Source: an uncultured Burkholderiales bacterium
GTDB taxonomy: Bacteria > Pseudomonadota > Gammaproteobacteria > Burkholderiales > Burkholderiaceae_C
Direction of reading: 5' to 3'
Assembly (NCBI GenBank): GCA_937927685.1
Contig: CALBSC010000021.1
Span: forward strand, 1-42,094
Length of the DNA stretch: 42,094 nt
Shown here: positions 34,932-42,094 of the stretch, piece after piece
Layout: every line of letters starts with the position of its first letter
Numbering within the stretch: the stretch's first letter is position 1
Made by a program: the position numbers and the translations under genes
Notes under the pieces: generated by a model
What the model saw: only the letters and a program-made list of their open reading frames with translations
The model's database searches: none
Told to the model about the DNA's origin: nothing

Positions 34932-36242
34932 ATGGCAGTCCACATTGAAACCCTAGAGAAGCTCGAGCGCAAGATCACCCTCAACCTGCCGGTCGAGACG
35001 ATCCGCGATGAAGTCAACAACCGCTTGAAGCGTCTGGCGCGCCAGGTCAAGGTCGACGGCTTTCGCCCCGGCAAGGTGCCCATGAACATCGTGGCCCAGC
35101 GCTACGGCTACTCGGTTCACTACGAAGTTATGAACGACAAGGTGGGCGAGGCCTTCAACCTGGCTGCGACCGAAGCCCAGCTGCGCGTGGCCGGTCAGCC
35201 CCGCATCAGCGAGACCGACGGCGCGCCTGAGGGGCAGATGGCATTCGAAGCCATCTTCGAGGTGTATCCGGAAATCAAGATCGCCGACCTGTCGACGGTT
35301 GAGATCGAGCGCGTCACCGCCGACGTGACCGACGCCGCCATCGACAAGACCATCGGCATCCTGCGCAAGCAGCGTCGCACGTTCGCCCAGCGCTCGATGG
35401 AATCGCAAGCCGCCGACGGCGACCGCGTGTCGGTGGACTTCATCGGCAAGATCGATGGCGAGCCCTTTGAAGGTGGCAAGGCCGACGACTTCCAGTTCAT
35501 CGTCGGCGAAGGCCAGATGCTGAAAGAGTTTGAAGACGCCGTGCGCGGCATGAAGGTGGGCGACAGCCGTACCTTCCCCCTGGATTTCCCCGCCGACTAC
35601 CACGGCAAGGATGTGGCCGGCAAAACGGCCGACTTCATGGTCACCTTGAAGAAGCTCGAAGCCGCCCATGAGCCCGAAGTCACGGACGAGCTGGCCAAGT
35701 CACTCGGCGTGGCCGACGGCACGGTAGCCGGTCTGCGTGCCGACATCCGCAAAAACCTCGAGCGCGAAGTCAAGTTCCGTCTGCTGGGGCGCAACAAGCA
35801 GGCGGCCCTGGACGCCCTGGTGGCCCAGGCCGAGCTCGAGTTGCCCCAGTCCATCGTGCAGGCCGAACTCGGTCGCATGATCGAAGGCGCCCGCAACGAC
35901 CTCAAACAGCGTGGCATCAAGGACGCCGACAAGGCGCCGATTCCCGAAGAAATCTTCCGTCCCCAGGCTGAAAAGCGCGTCCGCATGGGCCTGGTGGTGT
36001 CCGAACTGGTGCGCACGCACAACCTGTCGGCCACGGCCGAGCAGATCAAGGCCCACATCGAAGACCTGGCCTCCAGCTACGAGAAGCCCGAGGACGTGGT
36101 GCGCTGGTACTACCAGGACATGAACCGCCTGGGTGAGGTCGAGGCCATGGTGGTCGAGAACAATGTGACCCAGCATGTCCTCGCGCAAGTCAAGGTCAAG
36201 GACAAGTCCGTATCCTTTGATGAGTTGATGGGTCAAGCCTGA
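34932..36242 (+). CDS. tig: Trigger factor
   Basis: This ribosome-associated chaperone and peptidyl-prolyl isomerase of 436 aa binds nascent chains at the exit tunnel. The ribosome-docking signature GFRPGKVP lies at residues 43-50. The FKBP-type isomerase domain spans about 160-245 (DGDRVSVDFIGKIDGEPFEG), and a helical C-terminal chaperone region follows. ATG 34932 is preceded by AGGAG at 34921-34925; the frame is open upstream but without family sequence. It starts the conserved tig-clpP-clpX-lon order. Confidence 0.97.
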   Translation: MAVHIETLEKLERKITLNLPVETIRDEVNNRLKRLARQVKVDGFRPGKVPMNIVAQRYGYSVHYEVMNDKVGEAFNLAATEAQLRVAGQPRISETDGAPEGQMAFEAIFEVYPEIKIADLSTVEIERVTADVTDAAIDKTIGILRKQRRTFAQRSMESQAADGDRVSVDFIGKIDGEPFEGGKADDFQFIVGEGQMLKEFEDAVRGMKVGDSRTFPLDFPADYHGKDVAGKTADFMVTLKKLEAAHEPEVTDELAKSLGVADGTVAGLRADIRKNLEREVKFRLLGRNKQAALDALVAQAELELPQSIVQAELGRMIEGARNDLKQRGIKDADKAPIPEEIFRPQAEKRVRMGLVVSELVRTHNLSATAEQIKAHIEDLASSYEKPEDVVRWYYQDMNRLGEVEAMVVENNVTQHVLAQVKVKDKSVSFDELMGQA

Positions 36243-36264
36243 CCCGTTCATGGAGACTGAACTG

Positions 36265-36873
36265 ATGAGTGCACTGGAAACCCAAGCCCTCGGGTTGATC
36301 CCGATGGTGATCGAACAGTCGGGGCGCGGCGAGCGCTCCTATGACATTTACTCACGTCTGCTCAAAGAGCGCGTGATCTTCCTGGTGGGTCCGGTGAACG
36401 ACCAGACGGCCAACCTGGTGGTGGCCCAGTTGCTGTTCCTCGAGAGCGAAAACCCCGACAAGGACATTTCGCTCTACATCAACTCGCCTGGCGGGTCGGT
36501 GAGCGCGGGCATGGCGATTTTCGACACCATGAACTTCATCAAGCCCAACGTGTCCACGCTGTGCATCGGCATGGCGGCCAGCATGGGCGCCTTCCTGCTG
36601 GCCGCGGGCGAAAAGGGCAAGCGCTTTGCGCTGCCCAATGCCAAGGTCATGATCCACCAGCCGCTCGGCGGCACGCAAGGCCAGGCCACGGAGATCGAGA
36701 TCCACGCCCGCGAGATCCTCAAGACCCGCGAGCAACTCAACCGCATCCTGGCCGACCGAACCGGTCAGCCGCTGGAAAAGATCGAGCGTGACACCGAGCG
36801 CGACTACTACCTGTCGGCAGACGAGTCGAAAGACTATGGTCTGGTCGATCAAGTCATCGCCAAGCGTCCCTGA
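36265..36873 (+). CDS. clpP: ATP-dependent Clp protease proteolytic subunit
   Basis: This serine peptidase of 202 aa forms the double-heptamer chamber fed by ClpX or ClpA. The catalytic triad is S106 (GMAASMGA), H131 (VMIHQPLGG) and D180 (TERDYYLSADE). INSPGGSVSAGMAIFDTM is the family's oxyanion/substrate strand. ATG 36265 is favoured over ATG 36250 because GGAG at 36252-36255 is correctly spaced for it and the protein then begins with the usual MSALETQALGLIPMVIEQ. It lies 22 bp after tig. A strong terminator follows before clpX. Confidence 0.97.
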   Translation: MSALETQALGLIPMVIEQSGRGERSYDIYSRLLKERVIFLVGPVNDQTANLVVAQLLFLESENPDKDISLYINSPGGSVSAGMAIFDTMNFIKPNVSTLCIGMAASMGAFLLAAGEKGKRFALPNAKVMIHQPLGGTQGQATEIEIHAREILKTREQLNRILADRTGQPLEKIERDTERDYYLSADESKDYGLVDQVIAKRP

Positions 36874-36896
36874 CCCCCGATGATGCCTCCCCTGTC

Positions 36897-36929
36897 GACG
36901 GCGCCCCCAGCGGGGCGCCGTCTGCTTTT
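36897..36929 (+). terminator. Intrinsic terminator between clpP and clpX
   Basis: A perfect 11-bp inverted repeat (GACGGCGCCCC and GGGGCGCCGTC) with a CAGC loop is followed by TGCTTTTG. It is the strongest hairpin in the window and should separate tig-clpP transcription from clpX at least in part. clpX then needs its own promoter or read-through; a TATCAT at 36933-36938 is a weak -10 candidate. Confidence 0.85.
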
Positions 36930-36967
36930 GGGTATCATTGACACAACTACATAGAGGCACGCTTTTC

Positions 36968-38233
36968 ATGGCCGACAAAAAAGGCTCTTCCAGCGAAAAA
37001 ACCCTGTACTGCTCGTTCTGCGGCAAGAGTCAGCATGAAGTCAAAAAACTCATCGCAGGGCCGTCGGTGTTCATTTGCGATGAATGCATCGACCTGTGCA
37101 ACGAAATCATTCGCGACGAACTCCCCAACACCGAAATCACGCAGGACGGTCGGGGTGATTTGCCCACCCCCCTGGACATCAAGAACAACCTCGATGGCTA
37201 CGTGATCGGCCAGGAAGTGGCCAAGCGAACGCTGTCCGTGGCGGTGTACAACCATTACAAGCGTTTGCGGTATCAGGAAAAATCCAAGCGCGATGATGTC
37301 GAACTCTCCAAAAGCAATATTCTTCTGATCGGTCCCACGGGCTCCGGCAAGACCCTGCTGGCCCAGTCGCTCGCACGCATGCTCGACGTGCCCTTTGTGA
37401 TGGCGGATGCCACCACGCTCACCGAAGCCGGTTATGTGGGCGAGGACGTCGAGAACATCATTCAAAAGCTCCTGCAAAGTTGCGATTACGATGTGGAGCG
37501 TGCCCAGCGGGGCATCGTCTACATCGACGAAATCGACAAGATCTCCCGCAAGTCGGACAACCCCTCCATCACGCGTGATGTGTCGGGGGAGGGCGTACAG
37601 CAAGCACTGCTGAAGCTGATCGAAGGCACGATGGCCAGCATTCCCCCGCAAGGCGGACGCAAGCACCCCAACCAGGATTTCCTGCAGGTGGATACCACCA
37701 ACATCCTGTTCATCTGCGGTGGCGCGTTCGCCGGCCTGGAGAAGGTCATCGAGGCGCGCACCGAATCCTCGGGTATCGGCTTTGGGGCGTCGGTGCGCAG
37801 CAAGCAGCAGCGCAGCCTGACCGAGGTGTTTGGCGAGGTGGAACCGGAAGACCTGATCAAGTTCGGCCTGATCCCCGAACTCGTGGGCCGACTCCCGGTG
37901 GTGGCCACCCTGGCCGAACTCAGCGAGGATGCGCTGGTGCAAATCCTCACCGAGCCGCGCAATGCCGTGGTCAAGCAGTTTTCCAAATTGCTCGCCATGG
38001 AAGGCGTGGATCTGGAGATTCGTCCGGCTGCTTTGCGGGCCATCGCACGCAAAGCACTGGCCCGCAAGACCGGGGCCCGGGGCTTGCGGTCTATCCTTGA
38101 ACTGTCCCTGATCGACACCATGTTTGATCTGCCCAGCGACACCAATGTCGAGCGGGTGGTGGTTGACGAATCGACCATTGACGAAAGCAAACCCCCTTTG
38201 TTGGTTTACCGCGAGGCGGCCAAGAAAGCCTGA
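36968..38233 (+). CDS. clpX: ATP-dependent Clp protease ATP-binding subunit ClpX
   Basis: This AAA+ unfoldase of 421 aa feeds ClpP. The N-terminal zinc-binding domain has four cysteines (C15, C18, C37, C40). Walker A is GPTGSGKT (K128), Walker B is IVYIDEIDKI, and pore-loop and sensor motifs typical of ClpX follow (GYVGEDVEN; ARGLRSILE). ATG 36968 is chosen with GAGG at 36953-36956; a longer frame from TTG 36938 has no support. It is separated from clpP by a strong terminator, so partially independent control is likely. Confidence 0.97.
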   Translation: MADKKGSSSEKTLYCSFCGKSQHEVKKLIAGPSVFICDECIDLCNEIIRDELPNTEITQDGRGDLPTPLDIKNNLDGYVIGQEVAKRTLSVAVYNHYKRLRYQEKSKRDDVELSKSNILLIGPTGSGKTLLAQSLARMLDVPFVMADATTLTEAGYVGEDVENIIQKLLQSCDYDVERAQRGIVYIDEIDKISRKSDNPSITRDVSGEGVQQALLKLIEGTMASIPPQGGRKHPNQDFLQVDTTNILFICGGAFAGLEKVIEARTESSGIGFGASVRSKQQRSLTEVFGEVEPEDLIKFGLIPELVGRLPVVATLAELSEDALVQILTEPRNAVVKQFSKLLAMEGVDLEIRPAALRAIARKALARKTGARGLRSILELSLIDTMFDLPSDTNVERVVVDESTIDESKPPLLVYREAAKKA

Positions 38234-38241
38234 TGTTCCCA

Positions 38242-38269
38242 GGGGCCACGATCTTCATGGCCCCGTTTT
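38242..38269 (+). terminator. Hairpin with T-run between clpX and lon
   Basis: GGGGCCA and TGGCCCC form a 7-bp stem with a 9-nt loop, followed by GTTTTG. It lies 8 bp after clpX and 15 bp before the lon ATG. It may terminate part of the clpX transcript or stabilise its 3' end. Its proximity to the lon ribosome-binding site could also matter. Confidence 0.55.
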
Positions 38270-38284
38270 GAAGGAAGGTTGACC

Positions 38285-40702
38285 ATGTCTGGACAATCCC
38301 CGCTGCCCTCAGATCCCATCGATCTGCCTTTGCTGCCACTGCGCGATGTGGTGGTCTTCCCCCACATGGTCATTCCGCTCTTTGTGGGTCGTCCCAAGAG
38401 CATCAAGGCCCTGGAAGCCTCCATGGCGGCCGAGCGGCGCATCATGCTGGTGGCACAAAAAGCGGCCGCCAAGGATGAGCCCGCTGTCACCGACATGTTT
38501 GATGTGGGGTGCATGGCCACCATCCTGCAAATGCTGAAATTGCCCGACGGCACGGTGAAGGTGTTGGTCGAAGGCCAGCAACGTGCACACGTCAACAAGA
38601 TCGTGGATGGTGAAGACCACTTCAACGCCACCATCACCCCCATGTCGCCGGTCGTTGACCCGGCCAGCGACACCGAGATCGAGGCCTTGCGCCGCGCGGT
38701 GATGCAGCAGTTTGACCAGTACGTCAAACTCAACAAGAAAATCCCGCCCGAGATCCTCACCTCGATCTCCAGCATCGATGACGCCGGCCGTCTGGCCGAC
38801 ACCATCGCCGCCCATTTGCCGATCAAACTCGAGAACAAGCAAGTTGTGCTCGACCTGATCGAGGTCAAACCGCGCCTGGAAAACCTGTTCGAACAGATCG
38901 AACGCGAGGTGGACATTCTCAATGTCGACAAGCGCATCCGCGGGCGTGTCAAGCGCCAGATGGAAAAGAACCAGCGCGACTTCTACCTCAACGAACAGGT
39001 CAAGGCCATCCAGAAGGAACTGGGCGAGGGTGAAGAGGGTGCGGACATCGAAGAGATCGAGAAAAAGATCAAGCTGGCCAAGATGCCGGCCGATGCGCGC
39101 AAGAAGGCCGAGGGCGAACTCAAGAAACTCAAGCTCATGTCACCCATGTCGGCCGAGGCCACGGTGGTGCGCAACTACATCGACGTGCTGGTGGGCCTGC
39201 CCTGGAGCAAGCGCACCAAGATCAAGCATGACCTGGGCAATGCCGAGGACGTGTTGAACGAAGACCACTACGGACTGGAGAAGGTCAAGGACCGTATTCT
39301 CGAGTATTTGGCGGTGCAGCAACGTGTCGACAAGGTGAAGGCGCCCATCCTGTGTCTGGTGGGCCCCCCGGGTGTGGGCAAGACCTCGCTGGGGCAGTCC
39401 ATCGCCAAGGCCACGGGGCGCAAGTATGTGCGCATGGCGCTGGGTGGCATGCGTGACGAGGCTGAAATTCGCGGCCACCGTCGCACCTACATCGGCGCCT
39501 TGCCTGGCAAGGTGCTGCAGAACCTCACCAAGGTGAACACGCGTAACCCGCTGTTCCTGCTGGATGAGATCGACAAGCTGGGCAGTGATTTCCGCGGCGA
39601 CCCGTCCAGCGCCTTGCTGGAGGTGCTCGACCCTGAACAGAACCACACGTTCAACGACCACTATGTCGAGGTGGATTTCGACCTGAGCGATGTGATGTTT
39701 GTCGCGACTTCCAACTCGATGAACATCCCGCCCGCGTTGCTCGACCGCATGGAAGTGATTCGCCTGTCGGGTTACACCGAGGACGAGAAAACCCACATCG
39801 CCATGCGTTATCTGCTGCCCAAGCAGATGAAGAACAATGGCGTCAAGGAAGAGGAACTGCTGGTGGAAGAGGGCGCCATTCGCGACATGGTGCGCTACTA
39901 CACGCGTGAAGCCGGGGTGCGCTCGCTCGAGCGCGAACTCTCCAAGGTCTGCCGCAAGGTCGTCAAGGCGTTGCTGCTCAAGCAGATGCATCCGCAGGTG
40001 CGCGTCACCGCCGACAACCTGCACGATTTCCTGGGTGTTCGCAAATACACCTACGGGCGTGCCGAGCAGCAGAACCAGGTGGGACAGGTGGTGGGGCTGG
40101 CCTGGACCGAGGTGGGTGGCGATCTGCTGACCATCGAGGCCGCCGTCACACCGGGCAAGGGGACTTTCACACGCACCGGCTCACTCGGCGATGTGATGAA
40201 GGAGTCCGTGGAGGCCGCCCGCACCGTGGTGCGCAGCCGCTCACGCCGCCTGGGCATTGCCGATGAGGTGTTCGAGAAAAAGGACATCCACATCCACGTG
40301 CCCGATGGCGCCACGCCCAAGGACGGCCCCAGTGCCGGTGCGGCGATGGTGACCGCCATTGTGTCCACCTTGACCGGCATTCCGGTGCGAGCTGATGTGG
40401 CCATGACCGGCGAGATTACCTTGCGTGGCGAAGTCACCGCCATCGGTGGTCTGAAGGAAAAGCTGCTGGCCGCCTTGCGTGGCGGTATCAAGACCGTGAT
40501 GATTCCCGAAGAGAACGTCAAAGACCTGCAGGACATTCCCGAGAACGTCAAAAACGGTCTGGAGATTGTGCCGGTCAAATGGGTGGACAAGGTGCTGGAA
40601 GTTGCGCTGGAGAAGTTGCCCACGCCCTTGCCGGACGAACCGCCTGCGGTGGCGGCACCGGCCGATGGCACACAGACGGCAGCGGCTTCGGTGAAGCACT
40701 GA
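38285..40702 (+). CDS. lon: ATP-dependent Lon protease
   Basis: This 805-aa AAA+ serine protease degrades misfolded and regulatory proteins. The N-terminal LON substrate-binding domain begins LPLLPLRDVVVFPHMVIPLF. A coiled-coil region follows at about 190-260, then the AAA+ module with Walker A GPPGVGKTS (K366), and the C-terminal protease with catalytic S683 (PKDGPSAGAA) and K726 (GGLKEKLLAA). The S-K spacing of 43 equals that of E. coli Lon. ATG 38285 has an AAGGAAGG purine-rich site just upstream; an in-frame TTG at 38279 is less likely. The C-terminal tail is Ala/Pro-rich. It ends at the shared terminator at 40729-40754. Confidence 0.97.
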   Translation: MSGQSPLPSDPIDLPLLPLRDVVVFPHMVIPLFVGRPKSIKALEASMAAERRIMLVAQKAAAKDEPAVTDMFDVGCMATILQMLKLPDGTVKVLVEGQQRAHVNKIVDGEDHFNATITPMSPVVDPASDTEIEALRRAVMQQFDQYVKLNKKIPPEILTSISSIDDAGRLADTIAAHLPIKLENKQVVLDLIEVKPRLENLFEQIEREVDILNVDKRIRGRVKRQMEKNQRDFYLNEQVKAIQKELGEGEEGADIEEIEKKIKLAKMPADARKKAEGELKKLKLMSPMSAEATVVRNYIDVLVGLPWSKRTKIKHDLGNAEDVLNEDHYGLEKVKDRILEYLAVQQRVDKVKAPILCLVGPPGVGKTSLGQSIAKATGRKYVRMALGGMRDEAEIRGHRRTYIGALPGKVLQNLTKVNTRNPLFLLDEIDKLGSDFRGDPSSALLEVLDPEQNHTFNDHYVEVDFDLSDVMFVATSNSMNIPPALLDRMEVIRLSGYTEDEKTHIAMRYLLPKQMKNNGVKEEELLVEEGAIRDMVRYYTREAGVRSLERELSKVCRKVVKALLLKQMHPQVRVTADNLHDFLGVRKYTYGRAEQQNQVGQVVGLAWTEVGGDLLTIEAAVTPGKGTFTRTGSLGDVMKESVEAARTVVRSRSRRLGIADEVFEKKDIHIHVPDGATPKDGPSAGAAMVTAIVSTLTGIPVRADVAMTGEITLRGEVTAIGGLKEKLLAALRGGIKTVMIPEENVKDLQDIPENVKNGLEIVPVKWVDKVLEVALEKLPTPLPDEPPAVAAPADGTQTAAASVKH

Positions 40703-40728
40703 ACCCGACCTCTCGGGCGTTGGCGTTC

Positions 40729-40754
40729 AAAGGCCTCGGTGATCCGAGGCCTTT
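40729..40754. terminator. Bidirectional terminator between lon and purT
   Basis: A perfect 11-bp inverted repeat (AAAGGCCTCGG and CCGAGGCCTTT) surrounds a TGAT loop. T-rich and A-rich flanks on either side let it act for both the + strand lon and the - strand purT, which converge here. Confidence 0.85.
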
Positions 40755-40768
40755 GTCATTGCCCTCAA

Positions 40769-41908
40769 CTACTCGCTGGTCACCCTGATTTTGGCGGCGG
40801 CTGCCCGCGCTCGCGCCAGTGCATAGGGCCCGTGCGCCAGGGCCACGGCCATGCGTCGATAGGGGCGGGTGGTGGGCTTGCCAAACAGCCGCACATCCAC
40901 GCCAGGTTCTGACAACGCCGCCTCAACGCCCTCAAATCGGGGGTGCGTTCCTTCCTTGTCAGCCAGCACCACGGCACTGGCTCCTTCTACGCTGTGAATG
41001 AGCGGAATCGGCAATCCCAGGATCGCACGGGCATGCAGATCAAACTCGCTCAGGTTCTGACTGATCAGCGTCACCATGCCGGTGTCGTGCGGGCGAGGGC
41101 TCAGCTCGCTGAAGATCACTTCGTCCCGTGTGACAAAAAACTCGACGCCAAAAATACCGGCCCCACCCAGGTCGGTGGTGACCTTGCGCGCCATCTCCTG
41201 GGCGGCACTGAGGTGCTCGGCTGTCATGGCTTGGGGTTGCCAACTGTACTGATAGTCGCCGCGTTCTTGCACATGGCCGATGGGGTCGCAGAACAAGGTC
41301 TCGCCATTCTGCTGGCGAATCGTGAGGAGCGTGATTTCATACTGGAAATCGATGAACTCTTCCACGATGACCTTTTGCCGATCCCCGCGCATGCCCTGGC
41401 AGGCGTATTGCCAACTGGCGTCGATGTCAGCGGCGGTGCGCGCCACGCTTTGCCCTTTGCCGGAGGAGCTCATCACCGGCTTGATCACCACCGGGAAACC
41501 AATGTCCTGGGATCGTGCCAGGAGTTCAGCGGCCGATTCGGCGTAACTGAACCGTGCGGTCCGCACCCCCAGACCCACGGCCACATCGCGGATGCGGTCA
41601 CGGTTCATGGTGAGGTTGGCGGCGCGGGCGCTGGGAATGACGCGGTAGCCGGCTTGCTCCACCTCGAGCAGCACCTCGGTTCGGATGGCCTCGATCTCGG
41701 GCACGATGAGGTCCGGCTTCACGGCGTCGATGGTCTCGCGCAGGGGCTTGGCGTCCAGCATGTTGAAGACGCGCGACTCATCGGCCACCTGCATCGCAGG
41801 CGCTGCGGCATAGTGATCACAGGCCACAACATAACAACCCAGCCGCTTGCAGCTGATCACGAATTCTTTTCCAAGCTCGCCGGAGCCCAGCAACAGTATC
41901 TTTTTCAA
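40769..41908 (-). CDS. purT: Formate-dependent phosphoribosylglycinamide formyltransferase (GAR transformylase 2)
   Basis: This ATP-grasp enzyme of 379 aa uses formate and ATP to formylate GAR in purine synthesis. Residues 1-110 form the N-terminal domain (LLLGSGELGKEF; IVPEIEAIRTE), the ATP-grasp core carries KPVMSSSGKGQS, and ELSPRPHDTGMVTLISQ is the PurT/PurK signature, closer to PurT. The family's short N-terminal extension is missing. The start is TTG at 41908, supported by GAGG five bases upstream; no in-frame ATG fits. It converges on lon. A TATACA on the minus strand (41961-41966) is a weak -10 candidate. Confidence 0.95.
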   Translation of the reverse strand: MKKILLLGSGELGKEFVISCKRLGCYVVACDHYAAAPAMQVADESRVFNMLDAKPLRETIDAVKPDLIVPEIEAIRTEVLLEVEQAGYRVIPSARAANLTMNRDRIRDVAVGLGVRTARFSYAESAAELLARSQDIGFPVVIKPVMSSSGKGQSVARTAADIDASWQYACQGMRGDRQKVIVEEFIDFQYEITLLTIRQQNGETLFCDPIGHVQERGDYQYSWQPQAMTAEHLSAAQEMARKVTTDLGGAGIFGVEFFVTRDEVIFSELSPRPHDTGMVTLISQNLSEFDLHARAILGLPIPLIHSVEGASAVVLADKEGTHPRFEGVEAALSEPGVDVRLFGKPTTRPYRRMAVALAHGPYALARARAAAAKIRVTSE

Positions 41909-42002
41909 AGGAACCTCGGTGGTGGTGAGCCCTGATTATTTTTCAAAGGGCAACCCGGGTTGTATACGAGTCGGCCTGTGGAGACCACTTTTTTGAGGGG
42001 TT

Positions 42003-42031
42003 TTGAAAATCGTCTGAAATTGCGTTACAAT
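42003..42031 (+). promoter_or_regulatory. Sigma70 promoter of tRNA-Gly
   Basis: TTGAAA (42003-42008) and TACAAT (42026-42031) are separated by the optimal 17 bp. The start point would be about 42038, a few bases before the mature tRNA 5' end at 42043. This is the best consensus-like promoter in the window. Confidence 0.8.
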
Positions 42032-42042
42032 GCTTTTCTCAC

Positions 42043-42094
42043 GCGGGAATAGCTCAGTTGGTAGAGCGCAACCTTGCCAAGGTTGAGGTCGCGA
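42043..42094 (+). tRNA. tRNA-Gly (anticodon GCC), 3' truncated by window edge
   Basis: The 5' acceptor arm GCGGGAA is followed by the D-arm TAGCTCAGTTGGTAGAGC and an anticodon arm CAACC-TTGCCAA-GGTTG with anticodon GCC at 42076-42078. The T-arm and 3' acceptor strand lie beyond the window. It reads GGC and GGU glycine codons. Confidence 0.95.

Noticed and set aside
36938..36966. TTGACA-like -35 before clpX
   Set aside because: A correctly spaced -10 would fall on the clpX start region and is not present, so it cannot be the clpX promoter as read.
40943..41935. 330-codon + strand frame opposite purT
   Set aside because: purT matches its family along the whole length; the opposite frame has no recognisable domain or ribosome-binding site.
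41978..41994. Small stem GTGG-AGA-CCAC followed by TTTTTT upstream of tRNA-Gly
   Set aside because: A 4-bp stem with a 3-nt loop is too weak to call a terminator, and no gene on the + strand ends just before it.

Overview
The window is about 42 kb of high-GC, tightly packed Gram-negative chromosome. It is most likely from a betaproteobacterium of the order Burkholderiales, probably a Comamonadaceae-like lineage. The basis is the tRNA-Leu-tig-clpP-clpX-lon block, the hpnC and hpnDE squalene genes, proteobacterial LivHMGF and RND operons, and purT. The family-level placement is inference. No gene-free stretch exceeds about 210 bp, and no insertion sequence, phage gene, CRISPR array or rRNA was seen.

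Region A (1-17371, all +). The 5'-truncated end of a giant repetitive secreted protein is followed by a complete type I secretion system: PrtD-type ABC exporter, HlyD-type adaptor and TolC-type outer-membrane protein. The same tightly spaced run continues with an uncharacterised outer-membrane beta-barrel, two stand-alone cyclic-nucleotide-binding (CNB) domain proteins, a class I (PDEase_I-type) cyclic nucleotide phosphodiesterase, a CHASE2-class III adenylate cyclase, a FecR-domain periplasmic protein and a lipoprotein alpha/beta hydrolase. Synthesis, sensing and breakdown of a cyclic mononucleotide, probably cAMP, therefore sit in one apparent operon with an exporter and its surface protein. 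This is the most interesting feature of the window.

Region B (17420-25536, +). An N-terminally extended acyl-CoA dehydrogenase (probably 2-methylsuccinyl-CoA dehydrogenase) and a class III CoA-transferase resembling mesaconyl-CoA C1-C4 transferase are followed by a complete Liv-type ABC transporter. Together they suggest uptake and degradation of a C5 branched dicarboxylate or related acid.

Region C (25498-30282). hemH (-) and a HAD phosphatase (+) diverge from about 20 bp. hpnE and hpnD (-) and the divergent hpnC (+) convert farnesyl diphosphate to squalene for hopanoids. Two convergent gene pairs overlap at their 3' ends.

Region D (30293-34701, +). An RND efflux adaptor and pump lie behind an extended -10 promoter that abuts a perfect 8-bp inverted repeat of TetR-operator type, and end at a rho-independent terminator.

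Region E (34702-42094). tRNA-Leu(UAG), trigger factor, ClpP, ClpX and Lon form a protein-quality-control block with hairpins between several genes. purT lies convergent to lon across a shared terminator, and a tRNA-Gly(GCC) cut by the window edge has a strong consensus-like promoter.
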